This document shows, piece after piece, positions 9,181 to 17,511 of a stretch of DNA of 64,000 nt. The stretch comes from Pseudomonas sp. PA15(2017). Its GTDB lineage: Bacteria > Pseudomonadota > Gammaproteobacteria > Pseudomonadales > Pseudomonadaceae. Numbering within the stretch: the first letter of the stretch is position 1; every line of letters begins with the position of its first letter. The stretch is taken from contig NZ_MSXV01000011.1 in assembly GCF_001945395.1 (NCBI RefSeq), positions 113,708 through 177,707 on the forward strand, given 5' to 3'. The notes below the pieces were generated by a model. That model ran no database searches. It saw nothing but the letters and a program-made list of their open reading frames with translations, and was not told where the DNA came from. The position numbers and the translations under genes are program-made.

Positions 9181-10113
9181 ATGACGCTTGTGCCCAACGC
9201 CTGCAGCCTGCAGCTTGAAACCGCTTTATCCGCCTACCTCGAACACCTGCGCAGCGAACGGCAGGTGTCGGCTCATACCCTGGATGGCTACCGCCGCGAT
9301 CTTGCCAAGCTGCTCGCCTATTGTGAGCAGGAAGGGCTGGCCGACTGGGCGGCGCTCGACACCGCCCGCCTGCGCCGCCAGGTGGCCCGCCTGTACAAGG
9401 ATGGCCAGTCGGCACGCAGCCTCGCACGCCTGCTCTCGGCCACCCGCGGCCTGTACCGTTACCTGATTCGCGAAGGCCATTGCCACCACGACCCGGCAAC
9501 CGGCCTGACGCCGCCCAAGGGCGAGCGCAAGCTACCCAGGGTGCTGGACGTGGACCGCGCCACCCAATTGCTCGACGGCGCCCAGGAAGACGACTTCATC
9601 GCCCGCCGCGATCACGCCATGCTCGAGTTGTTCTATTCATCCGGCTTGCGCCTCTCGGAGTTGGTCGCGCTGAACCTCGACTGGCTCGATCTGCCCGCCG
9701 GCCTGGTGCGCGTCACCGGCAAGGGCAGCAAGGTGCGCGAGCTGCCAGTGGGCAGCAAGGCCCGTGAAGCCCTGCAACAATGGCTGCCGCTGCGGGCATT
9801 GGCCAACCCGGCCGATGGCGCGGTATTCATCAGCCGCCAGGGCCGGCGCATCGGTGCCCGCGCCGTGCAGTTGCGGGTACGCCAGGCGGGCGTCAGCGAG
9901 CTCGGCCAGCACATTCATCCGCACATGCTGCGCCATTCGTTCGCCAGCCATATGCTCGAGTCGTCCCAGGATCTGCGTGCGGTACAGGAACTGCTCGGCC
10001 ATGCCGACATCGCCACCACGCAGGTCTATACCCATCTGGACTTCCAGCACCTGAGCAAGGTCTACGACAGTGCTCACCCACGGGCCAAGCGCCGCAAGGA
10101 ACAGGACTCATGA
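9181..10113 (+). CDS. xerC: XerC tyrosine recombinase
   Basis: 310 aa. N-terminal SAM-like DNA-binding domain (residues ~10-95) and catalytic domain with all expected residues: Arg157 (GLRLSEL), Lys181 ([11 protein letters not shown]), His248-x-x-Arg251 (HMLRH), His274 (LLGHAD) and nucleophile Tyr283 (QVYTHLD). With XerD it resolves chromosome dimers at dif. It is the housekeeping enzyme (called Sss in P. aeruginosa), in its standard operon place, not a phage integrase. GAGG lies 10 nt before the start; the stop overlaps the HAD gene start. Confidence 0.96.
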   Translation: MTLVPNACSLQLETALSAYLEHLRSERQVSAHTLDGYRRDLAKLLAYCEQEGLADWAALDTARLRRQVARLYKDGQSARSLARLLSATRGLYRYLIREGHCHHDPATGLTPPKGERKLPRVLDVDRATQLLDGAQEDDFIARRDHAMLELFYSSGLRLSELVALNLDWLDLPAGLVRVTGKGSKVRELPVGSKAREALQQWLPLRALANPADGAVFISRQGRRIGARAVQLRVRQAGVSELGQHIHPHMLRHSFASHMLESSQDLRAVQELLGHADIATTQVYTHLDFQHLSKVYDSAHPRAKRRKEQDS

Positions 10114-10814
10114 GCATTCGCCTGATCACCTTCGACCTCGACGATACGCTGTGGGACAACCGCCCGGTGATTCTCGCTGCCGAGGCCGCCATGCGTGACT
10201 GGATCAGCGCCCACGCACCGCGTCTGGCGAGCCAGCCGGTGGATCACCTGGGGCAGGTTCGCGGTCGCCTGCTGGAGGCCGAACCCAACCTGAAGTATCG
10301 CCTCAGCGAGCTGCGCCGACGCACCCTGCGCCACGCGCTGGAAGGCGTCGGCCATAGCCCAGACGATGCGGCGCAGCTGGCCGAAGGCGCCTTCCAGGTG
10401 ATGCTCGAGGCACGCCACGCCATCACCTTCTTCAGCGATACCGTGACCACCCTGGAGCTGTTGGCCAACCAGTACAGCCTGGGCGTGATCACCAACGGCA
10501 ACGCCGACGTGCGTCGCCTCGGCCTGGCGGACTACTTCAGCTTCATCCTCTGCGCCGAAGAACTGGGCGTTGGCAAACCTGACGCCAAACCATTCCAGGA
10601 AGCACTCGCCCGCTCAGGCATGCGTGCCGAACAGGCAGTGCATATCGGCGACCACCCCGGCGACGATATTGCCGGCGCCCAGACTGCCGGCTGGCGTGCG
10701 GTGTGGTTCAACCCCGAGGGCAAGACCTGGGCCGGTGAGAAAGAAGCCGACGCGCAGATTCGCAGCCTGGGTGAGCTGCCGGCGCTGCTGCAGCGCTGGG
10801 CCTCGATGACTTGA
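10110..10814 (+). CDS. yigB: HAD-superfamily hydrolase, YigB-type (FMN phosphatase-like)
   Basis: 234 aa, starting in an ATGA overlap with xerC. All four HAD motifs are present: [10 protein letters not shown] (nucleophile Asp), ITNGN (motif II), GKPDAKPF (motif III lysine) and [10 protein letters not shown] (motif IV). The cap domain lies at residues ~15-95. E. coli YigB, encoded after xerC in the same way, is an FMN/sugar-phosphate phosphatase; the substrate here is inferred. Last gene of the lptM operon. Confidence 0.9.
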   Translation: MSIRLITFDLDDTLWDNRPVILAAEAAMRDWISAHAPRLASQPVDHLGQVRGRLLEAEPNLKYRLSELRRRTLRHALEGVGHSPDDAAQLAEGAFQVMLEARHAITFFSDTVTTLELLANQYSLGVITNGNADVRRLGLADYFSFILCAEELGVGKPDAKPFQEALARSGMRAEQAVHIGDHPGDDIAGAQTAGWRAVWFNPEGKTWAGEKEADAQIRSLGELPALLQRWASMT

Positions 10815-10908
10815 GAAGGGTTGGGCAAAGCCCAATCGACTGATTTCGGCACTGATGTGCACCGGGTCGTCGAGCCTGCGTAAAGGTGCTGTGACGGGAG
10901 ACAAACTC

Positions 10909-10976
10909 GTGGGAGCGGCTTCAGCCGCGAGGCTTTCGGTCTCTTCAACATTGATCGCGGCTGAAGCCGCTCCCAC
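10909..10976. repeat. Inverted REP pair (REPIN)
   Basis: Perfect 22-nt inverted arms at 10909-10930 and 10955-10976, separated by 24 nt. Each arm starts from the Pseudomonas REP core GTGGGAGCGGCTTCAGCCGC, itself a small palindrome. Such pairs are mobilised by RAYT transposases encoded elsewhere in the genome. It lies between yigB and the sutA terminator. Confidence 0.9.
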
Positions 10977-11030
10977 ATCGCCTGCTCGTTCAGCTCGTGT
11001 TTTCCCTGAACATGGCAGCCGCCACAAACG

Positions 11031-11061
11031 CAAAAGCCCGCCTGGAAGAGGCGGGCTTTTG
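11031..11061. terminator. Bidirectional terminator between yigB and sutA
   Basis: CAAAAGCCCGCCT (11031-11043) pairs with AGGCGGGCTTTTG (11049-11061) with a 5-nt loop. T-runs are present on both strands, serving the convergent lptM operon and sutA. Confidence 0.9.
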
Positions 11062-11082
11062 CATTCAAATCCAGCGTTCGCG

Positions 11083-11403
11083 TCAGATGGGGCGACTGCC
11101 GTACTTGCTGTCAGGCTTCTTGGGCGGATCGGATACGACGTTGGGCTCCACTTCCTGAACCTTGCCACCACGGGACAAGAACTCTTCCATGGCGCGCGCC
11201 AGCGCATCGCGTTCCTTCTGCTTGGCTTCTACGCTCGGCAGCTCCTCGACTTCAACGGCCTTCTTGGCTTTGCCCTTGGCGGGCGCTGCGCTATCGGACT
11301 CGCTGTCGTCATCGGCAACATCACCATCAGCGGCCGCCAGCTCCTCGCCATCGTCCTCGTCTGCGCCTTCCAGTTCGTCTTGTTCCAGTTCTTCGTCGCT
11401 CAT
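11083..11403 (-). CDS. sutA: SutA, acidic RNA-polymerase-binding slow-growth regulator
   Basis: 106 aa from MSDEELEQDE; GAGG 6 nt upstream favours this ATG over one four codons earlier. The N-terminal ~45 residues are strongly acidic and of low complexity, followed by a basic patch (PAKGKAKKAV), a predicted helix (VEAKQKERDALARAMEEFLS) and a conserved C-terminus GSRPI. This matches P. aeruginosa SutA, an intrinsically disordered protein that binds the RNA polymerase beta subunit and supports transcription during slow growth. Identification rests on remembered sequence and on its place beside yjbQ-amtB-glnK. Confidence 0.85.
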   Translation of the reverse strand: MSDEELEQDELEGADEDDGEELAAADGDVADDDSESDSAAPAKGKAKKAVEVEELPSVEAKQKERDALARAMEEFLSRGGKVQEVEPNVVSDPPKKPDSKYGSRPI

Positions 11404-11479
11404 GTTCAGCCTCATGACTTGCGAAAAGCAGGTTAGTTATAGCCCAGTCGTACGACGTTGCCGAACGCCTGGAAAAAAT

Positions 11480-11905
11480 TCAATTTGCCGTACCTTGCAA
11501 GGTTGCTAGCACACGGCGGGCGCCACCGTGTTCGCGGTGTTCGCCCAGGTAAATCCCTTGCCAGGTGCCCAGCGCCAAGCGTCCGTTACTCACGGGTAGC
11601 TGCAACTGAACGCCGAGCAGGCTCGACTTGAAATGCGCCGGCAGATCGTCCGGGCCTTCGTCACAGTGCTCGTAACCTGTCGCATCCTCGGGCACGAGGC
11701 GGCGAAAGAAGCGCTCGAAGTCACGACGCACTGCCGGATCGGCATTCTCGTTGACGGTCAACGACGCCGACGTATGCTGCAGCCACAGGTGTAACAGACC
11801 CACCCTGTAGCTCGCCAGTTCCGGTAATGCATCCAGCAGTTCATCGGTCACCAGGTGGAAGCCTCGTTCCCGCGGCCGCAGGGTGATCAGCCGTTGCTGC
11901 CACAT
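11480..11905 (-). CDS. yjbQ: YjbQ/UPF0047 family protein
   Basis: 141 aa, full length for the family. The conserved segments [18 protein letters not shown], the acidic [21 protein letters not shown] and [13 protein letters not shown] are all present; the His/Glu/Asp residues form the family's putative metal site. Members have thiamine-phosphate-synthase-like secondary activity in vitro, but the physiological role is unresolved. Single gene between sutA and the amt terminator. Confidence 0.92.
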   Translation of the reverse strand: MWQQRLITLRPRERGFHLVTDELLDALPELASYRVGLLHLWLQHTSASLTVNENADPAVRRDFERFFRRLVPEDATGYEHCDEGPDDLPAHFKSSLLGVQLQLPVSNGRLALGTWQGIYLGEHREHGGARRVLATLQGTAN

Positions 11906-11959
11906 GCTCGTCGCCCTCGTTTTTCAACGCGCGCATTCTAGCGTGCCGGACAAAAAAAC

Positions 11960-11981
11960 AAAGGGCGCCTGAGCGCCCTTT
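11960..11981. terminator. Terminator after the glnK-amt operon
   Basis: AAAGGGCGC (11960-11968) pairs with GCGCCCTTT (11973-11981) around a 4-nt loop. On the minus strand the stem is followed by TGTTTTTTTG (11951-11960), which fits termination of the operon ending at 12038. Confidence 0.85.
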
Positions 11982-12037
11982 TGCCGGTGTTGACCATCAT
12001 TTTTACCGATGATGGTCGGCGCCCTGCGCCTTCCCTA

Positions 12038-13291
12038 TCATTTCTTGCCGGTGAACTCGGGGTAAGCCTCCATCCCGCACTCGACCAGATCGACGCCGTC
12101 GTATTCTTCTTCCTCGGAAACCCGCAGGCCGACGGCTGCCTTGATGATGCTCCAGACGATCAGGCTGGCGATGAACACCCAGGCGAAGATGCAGGCGATA
12201 CCCAGCAGCTGAGCGCCCAGGCTCGATTCCGGATTGGTCAGGCAGACCGCCAGGGTGCCCCAGATGCCTGCCGCACCATGCACGGAGATGGCACCGACCG
12301 GGTCATCGATCTTGATCTTGTCGAAGCCGAGGATGGCGAATACCACCAGCACGCCACCCACGCCGCCGATCAGGGTGGCCTGCAGCGCGGTCGGGGTCAG
12401 CGGCTCGGCGGTGATCGACACCAGGCCAGCCAGCGCACCATTGATGGCCATGGTCAGGTCGGCCTTGCCGAACAGGATACGTGCCACGATTAGCGCGGCG
12501 ATCAGGCCGCCGGCCGCAGCCATGTTGGTATTGACGAACACCTGGGCCACGGCGTTGGCGTCTTCGATGGTGCTCATCTTCAACTGCGAACCACCGTTGA
12601 AGCCGAACCAGCCCATCCACAGGATGAACATGCCCAAGGTCGCCAGCGGCAGGTTGGCACCCGGAATGGCGTTTACCTGGCCATTGGCGCCGTACTTGCC
12701 CTTGCGCGCCCCGAGCAGGATCACCCCGGCCAGGGCTGCAGCGGCGCCAGCCATGTGCACGACACTGGAACCGGCGAAGTCGAGGAAACCGGCCGCGTCG
12801 AGGAAGCCACCGCCCCATTTCCAGAAGCCCTGGATCGGATAGATGACCGCGGTCATCACCACCGCGAAGGCGATGAACGACCAGAGTTTCATGCGCTCGG
12901 CCACCGCGCCGGAGACGATCGACATGCAGGTGGCGGCGAACACGATCTGGAAGAAGAAGTCCGAGCGGGCGGCGTAGTACGGGGCATCTTCGCCACCGGC
13001 CAGTACCGACTCGACGGTGTTTTCGTCACCGATCAGAAAACCGAAGCTCGGCAGGATGCCGCCCTCGGGGCTGGAATACATGATGTAGTAGCCGATCAGC
13101 AGATACATGATGCAGGCGATAGCGAACAGCGCCACGTTCTTGGCGAGAATCTCGGTGGTGTTCTTGGCTCGTACCAGGCCTGCTTCGAGCATGGCGAAGC
13201 CGGCGGCCATCCACATGACGAGGGCGCCACAGATCAGGAAGTAGAAGGTATCGAAACCGTACTGCAGAGCAGTCAGTGCTGTGTTATCCAT
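12038..13291 (-). CDS. Second ammonium transporter (Amt family, no signal peptide)
   Basis: 417 aa. Start at MDNTALTALQYGFDTFYF, with AGAGGTGA upstream; longer in-frame extensions lack a site. The N-terminus enters directly into the first membrane helix (LICGALVMWMAAGFAMLEAG), unlike the neighbouring amtB with its cleavable leader. Both pore histidines appear intact (VVHMAGAAAALAG and SVHGAAGIWG). It conducts ammonium across the inner membrane and is expected to be gated by GlnK. Third gene of glnK-amtB-amt. The ~48% family-level resemblance to its neighbour is only an impression; the two copies differ clearly and are not a recent duplication. Confidence 0.92.
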   Translation of the reverse strand: MDNTALTALQYGFDTFYFLICGALVMWMAAGFAMLEAGLVRAKNTTEILAKNVALFAIACIMYLLIGYYIMYSSPEGGILPSFGFLIGDENTVESVLAGGEDAPYYAARSDFFFQIVFAATCMSIVSGAVAERMKLWSFIAFAVVMTAVIYPIQGFWKWGGGFLDAAGFLDFAGSSVVHMAGAAAALAGVILLGARKGKYGANGQVNAIPGANLPLATLGMFILWMGWFGFNGGSQLKMSTIEDANAVAQVFVNTNMAAAGGLIAALIVARILFGKADLTMAINGALAGLVSITAEPLTPTALQATLIGGVGGVLVVFAILGFDKIKIDDPVGAISVHGAAGIWGTLAVCLTNPESSLGAQLLGIACIFAWVFIASLIVWSIIKAAVGLRVSEEEEYDGVDLVECGMEAYPEFTGKK

Positions 13292-13338
13292 TTTTATCAC
13301 CTCTGGCCGTTGCGCACGGGGTGCGCTGTGCGGTCGAG

Positions 13339-13399
13339 GCGCCCGGGTTGGCTCCGGGCGCACTCCGTGTGCTGTCGGCCCGCCCTGGAAAGCGGGCCG
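13339..13399 (-). other. Tandem hairpins between the two amt genes
   Basis: GCGCCCGG/CCGGGCGC (13339-13346 with 13354-13361) and CGGCCCGC/GCGGGCCG (13376-13383 with 13392-13399). No T-run follows either stem, so processing or partial attenuation of the glnK-amtB-amt message is more likely than full termination. Confidence 0.5.
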
Positions 13400-13406
13400 C
13401 TGGTAC

Positions 13407-14723
13407 TTACAGGATGTAGCCACGCTCGTTGTGCTGAGCCAGGTCGAGGCCGACCGACTCTTCTTCTTCGCTGACACGCAGGCCCATCACGGCATCGATG
13501 ACCTTGAGGATCACGAAGGTGACGATGGCGGTGTAGATCACGGTGACGGCTACGCCCTTGAACTGGATCCACAGTTGCAGGCCGATGTTCTCGACCTCAC
13601 CGAAGCCACCCAGGGCTGGTGCTGCGAACACCCCGGTCAGCAGCGCGCCGACGATGCCACCCACGCCGTGTACACCGAACACGTCAAGCGAGTCGTCGTA
13701 GCCCAGCTTGCGCTTCAGGCTGGTGGCGCAGAAGAAGCAGATCACGCCCGCCGACAGGCCAATGATCATCGCCCCCATCGGGCCGACGGTGCCGGCAGCC
13801 GGGGTGATGCCGATCAGGCCAGCGACCACGCCAGAGGCGATGCCCAGCGCGCTGGGTTTGCCGTGAGTGATCCACTCGGCGAACATCCAGGCCAGCGCCG
13901 CGGCGGCAGTGGCGATCTGGGTGACCAGCATGGCCATACCAGCGGTCTGGTCAGCGGCGGCAGCGGAGCCGGCGTTGAAGCCGAACCAGCCGACCCACAG
14001 CATCGCCGCGCCGATCAGGGTGTAGCCCAGGTTGTGCGGCGCCATGGCCACGCTCGGGTAACCCTTGCGCTTGCCCAGCACGATGCACGCCACCAGGCCG
14101 GCGATACCGGCGTTGATGTGCACCACGGTGCCGCCTGCGAAGTCGAGCACGCCCCAGTCCCACATCAGGGCACCGTCGCCACCCCAGACCATGTGCGCGA
14201 TCGGCGCGTAGACCAGGGTGAACCACACGGTCATGAACACCAGCATCGCGGAAAACTTCATGCGCTCGGCGAACGCACCGACGATCAGCGCCGGGGTGAT
14301 GATCGCGAAGGTCATCTGGAAGGTGATGAACACGCTTTCCGGGAAGGCCGCCGTCAGCGATTCCTTGGTCAGGTTGCCGAGGAACATGTTGCCCAGGCCG
14401 CCCACGAAGGAGCTGAAGTTGGTGACACCGGCTTCCATCCCGGTGGTGTCGAACGCCAGGCTGTAACCATAGGCGAACCACAGCAGGCTCATCAGCGCGG
14501 TGATGGCGAAGCACTGCATCATGACCGACAGCACGTTCTTGGCACGCACCATGCCGGCATAGAACAGTGCCAGGCCTGGAATGGTCATGAACAGCACCAG
14601 GGCGGTAGCGGTCAGCATCCAGGCCGTGTCACCGGAATTAAGCGTTTTCTCCTGAGCCATGACCAGGCCTGGGAAAAACAGGGACGAAAGGGCTCCAAGC
14701 CCTGCGATTTTTCGCAGAGTCAT
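13407..14723 (-). CDS. amtB: Ammonium transporter AmtB
   Basis: 438 aa. A signal peptide of ~23 residues (ending GLVMAQEK) precedes the eleven-helix Amt core, as in E. coli AmtB. The pore histidines are seen in GTVVHINAGIAG and FGVHGVGGIVG, and the Amt signature DFAGGTVVHINAG is intact. Its gene follows glnK by 40 nt, the standard pairing in which GlnK plugs the AmtB trimer when ammonium is plentiful. Ends 115 nt before a second amt gene. Confidence 0.96.
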   Translation of the reverse strand: MTLRKIAGLGALSSLFFPGLVMAQEKTLNSGDTAWMLTATALVLFMTIPGLALFYAGMVRAKNVLSVMMQCFAITALMSLLWFAYGYSLAFDTTGMEAGVTNFSSFVGGLGNMFLGNLTKESLTAAFPESVFITFQMTFAIITPALIVGAFAERMKFSAMLVFMTVWFTLVYAPIAHMVWGGDGALMWDWGVLDFAGGTVVHINAGIAGLVACIVLGKRKGYPSVAMAPHNLGYTLIGAAMLWVGWFGFNAGSAAAADQTAGMAMLVTQIATAAAALAWMFAEWITHGKPSALGIASGVVAGLIGITPAAGTVGPMGAMIIGLSAGVICFFCATSLKRKLGYDDSLDVFGVHGVGGIVGALLTGVFAAPALGGFGEVENIGLQLWIQFKGVAVTVIYTAIVTFVILKVIDAVMGLRVSEEEESVGLDLAQHNERGYIL

Positions 14724-14763
14724 GATTTAACTCCTGGGACGATTTGGGGGTGGGGGCGGAGCT

Positions 14764-15153
<390 letters not shown>

Positions 15154-15284
15154 TCAAGTCTAAGCTCAGTGTCTGGCTTTTGTATGCATCGGTTGCCAAG
15201 ACGGGCTGACCAACTGTTCGCGGCGAACCCTTGCCGCCCGTTCGTGACAACCGAACCGCATCGGTGCATGGGTCATGAGCGTCT

Positions 15285-15302
15285 AAGCAGAAATCTTGCC
15301 AA
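15285..15302 (-). promoter_or_regulatory. Sigma-54 promoter of glnK-amtB-amt
   Basis: On the minus strand the sequence reads TTGGCAAGATTTCTGCTT, with GG (-24) and GC (-12) separated by exactly 10 nt and two mismatches to the TTGGCACG-N4-TTGCTT consensus. The start site would lie near 15275, giving a leader of ~170 nt. Two NtrC-like sites sit at the right distance upstream. Confidence 0.8.
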
Positions 15303-15376
15303 TACCGGCAAAACGCCGCTTTTCAGGCACTTATGGGCCTGCAGGCGACCGTGAACGAATTTGGACCAAAGCAGCC

Positions 15377-15391
15377 GCACCAGAAGAGCGC
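15377..15391. promoter_or_regulatory. NtrC-type enhancer site, proximal (imperfect)
   Basis: GCAC-CAGAAGA-GCGC matches the GCAC-N7-GTGC NtrC palindrome at 7 of 8 half-site bases. Its centre is ~109 bp upstream of the predicted sigma-54 start. Confidence 0.6.
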
Positions 15392-15409
15392 CAAACCGCA
15401 CCAACCCAT

Positions 15410-15424
15410 GCACACATTTAGTGC
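15410..15424. promoter_or_regulatory. NtrC-type enhancer site, distal (perfect half-sites)
   Basis: GCACACATTTAGTGC has perfect GCAC/GTGC half-sites with N7. Its centre is 33 bp from the proximal site and ~142 bp upstream of the predicted start, the same geometry as the -108/-140 pair at enteric glnA. It also lies 70 bp before ubiK on the other strand. Confidence 0.75.
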
Positions 15425-15493
15425 GAATGCGGCACGCCGGCCGCGAAAAAATCCCCGTGCTACACTGCCGCCAACTCATTCTGGAAGGTTCCC

Positions 15494-15766
15494 ATGCTGC
15501 CACCCAAAGCGTTGCTCGATGCCCTCAGCAGCCAGGCCAGCCGCCTGCTCAGCGGCGATAACCCGCTGCCCCGCAGTGAAATCGAAAGCCAGCTCAAGGC
15601 GCTGCTGCAGAGCAGCTTCAGTAAACTGGATCTGGTCAGCCGCGAAGAGTTCGACAGCCAGATGGTCGTGCTGGCCCGTACCCGTGCCCGCCTCGAAGCC
15701 CTGGAAGCCAAGGTTGCCGAGTTCGAAACGCGCACCGCAACGACGCAGCAGGCACCGGTCGAGTAG
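15494..15766 (+). CDS. ubiK: UbiK (YqiC), ubiquinone biosynthesis accessory factor
   Basis: 90 aa. N-terminal amphipathic helix (LLDALSSQASRLL) followed by LLQSSFSKLDLVSREEFDSQ and a C-terminal coiled coil (LARTRARLEALEAKVAEFE), the BMFP/YqiC family layout. UbiK forms a complex with UbiJ and supports aerobic ubiquinone synthesis. AAGG lies upstream of the ATG; comM follows 34 nt later. Divergent from glnK, as in P. aeruginosa. Confidence 0.9.
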   Translation: MLPPKALLDALSSQASRLLSGDNPLPRSEIESQLKALLQSSFSKLDLVSREEFDSQMVVLARTRARLEALEAKVAEFETRTATTQQAPVE

Positions 15767-15800
15767 TTTGCCCGGCCAGGCGTGATCAGGGAGTGGATCG

Positions 15801-17291
15801 ATGTCACTGGCGATAGTCCATAGCCGCGCCCAGGTCGGCGTCGATGCCCCCAGCGTCACCGTCGAAGCCCACTTGGCCAACGGCCTGCCCTCTCTGGCCC
15901 TGGTCGGGCTACCGGAAACCGCGGTCAAGGAATCCAAGGATCGCGTACGCAGTGCCATCCTCAACTGCGCGCTGGATTTCCCGCCCCGCCGTATCACCCT
16001 GAATCTCGCCCCTGCGGATCTGCCCAAGGATGGCGGCCGCTTCGATCTGGCCATCGCGCTGGGCATTCTAGCCGCCAGCGGCCAGCTGCCTGCCGAATCC
16101 CTCACCAGCCTCGAATGCCTTGGCGAACTCGCCTTGTCCGGCGCAATCCGCCCGGTACAGGGTGTGCTGCCTGCAGCACTGGCGGCCCGGCACGCCGGGC
16201 GCACTCTGGTGGTGCCGAAGGAAAACGCCGAGGAAGCCAGCCTGGCTACCGGCCTCACCGTGCTGGCGGTCGATCATCTGCTGGAGCTGGTGGCGCACCT
16301 GAACGGCCAGACGCCGCTGGCGCCTTACCAGGCCCAAGGCCTGCTACGTCATACCCAGCCCTATCCGGACCTCGCCGACGTGCAGGGCCAGATTGCCGCC
16401 AAACGTGCCTTGCTGGTCGCTGCCGCAGGCGGCCATAACCTGCTGCTGAGCGGGCCGCCCGGTACTGGCAAAACCCTGCTGGCGAGTCGCCTGCCAGGCC
16501 TGCTGCCGCCGCTGACCGAAGAAGAAGCCCTGCAAGTCGCCGCGATTCGCTCGGTGGCGAGCCACACGCCGTTACATAACTGGCCGCAACGGCCATTCCG
16601 GCATCCGCACCACAGTGCATCCGGCCCGGCGCTGGTGGGAGGTGGCAGTCGCCCGCAGCCAGGAGAAATCACGCTGGCCCATCATGGCGTCCTGTTTCTG
16701 GACGAGTTACCGGAGTTCGACCGCCGCGTATTGGAAGTGCTTCGCGAGCCCCTGGAAAGCGGCCATATCGTGATTGCCCGCGCCCGCGACAAGGTCAGTT
16801 TCCCTGCCCGCTTCCAACTGGTGGCGGCCATGAACCCCTGCCCTTGCGGGTTTCTCGGCGATCCTAGCGGACGCTGTCGCTGCAGCCCGGATCAGATCCA
16901 GCGTTATCGCGGCAAGCTCTCCGGGCCCTTGCTCGACCGCATCGACCTGCACATTACCGTGGCCCGCGAGAGCACCCAGCTCGATGCCCCTGCAGAAAAC
17001 GGCGAAACCAGCGAGGCGGCTGCCGGCCGCGTTGCCGCAGCACGGGATATCCAGCTGCAGCGCCAAGGCACCGCCAACGCCTTTCTCGACCTGCCCGGAC
17101 TGCGCACCCATTGTCATTTGGCCGATGCCGATCGCCAGTGGCTGGAGCACGCCTGCGAGCGCCTCACGCTGTCGCTGCGCTCCGCCCACCGCGTGCTGAA
17201 AGTGGCGAGAACCCTGGCCGACCTGCAGGCCGAGGAGCGCATCAGCCGTCAGCACCTGGCCGAGGCCTTGCAATACCGCACCAGCCTGTGA
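15801..17291 (+). CDS. comM: ComM/YifB, Mg-chelatase-like AAA+ helicase
   Basis: 496 aa, full length. The N-terminal Lon-like domain (LAIVHSRAQVGVDAPSVTVE and GLPSLALVGLPETAVKESKDRV) is followed by AAA+ with Walker A GPPGTGKT (residues ~220-227) and Walker B VLFLDELPEF, then a zinc-like NPCPCGF segment. ComM is a hexameric branch-migration helicase aiding integration of DNA in natural transformation; many pseudomonads carry it whether or not they are naturally competent. GGAG sits 7 nt from the ATG. Confidence 0.95.
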   Translation: MSLAIVHSRAQVGVDAPSVTVEAHLANGLPSLALVGLPETAVKESKDRVRSAILNCALDFPPRRITLNLAPADLPKDGGRFDLAIALGILAASGQLPAESLTSLECLGELALSGAIRPVQGVLPAALAARHAGRTLVVPKENAEEASLATGLTVLAVDHLLELVAHLNGQTPLAPYQAQGLLRHTQPYPDLADVQGQIAAKRALLVAAAGGHNLLLSGPPGTGKTLLASRLPGLLPPLTEEEALQVAAIRSVASHTPLHNWPQRPFRHPHHSASGPALVGGGSRPQPGEITLAHHGVLFLDELPEFDRRVLEVLREPLESGHIVIARARDKVSFPARFQLVAAMNPCPCGFLGDPSGRCRCSPDQIQRYRGKLSGPLLDRIDLHITVARESTQLDAPAENGETSEAAAGRVAAARDIQLQRQGTANAFLDLPGLRTHCHLADADRQWLEHACERLTLSLRSAHRVLKVARTLADLQAEERISRQHLAEALQYRTSL

Positions 17292-17511
17292 GCCTGCGCA
17301 AATAAGCTGAACGAAACGGCTAGTGGCTTATCGATAGCATGCATGGCCAATAATCCGACTACCGGAGATGCTACAATCGCGGGCCTTCCGCTTTTGGCGG
17401 CCATCCGAAAAACCGAGTCGCATTTCCATCCCACCATTGTCCCGATACAGCCTACGCTGCTCCGGGAATGTGCATGTCGTGGACTGACTCTGACCAAGGA
17501 GAGCTAGCTCA

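Noticed and set aside
9181..10113. Tyrosine recombinase as a sign of a mobile element
   Set aside because: Gene order dapF-DUF484-xerC-yigB and sequence identify the housekeeping XerC; no attachment sites or phage genes nearby.
15185..15200. GCATCGGTTGCCAAG on the glnK leader as a sigma-54 site
   Set aside because: GG and GC are only 8 nt apart; the real -24/-12 pair with 10-nt spacing is at 15285-15302.
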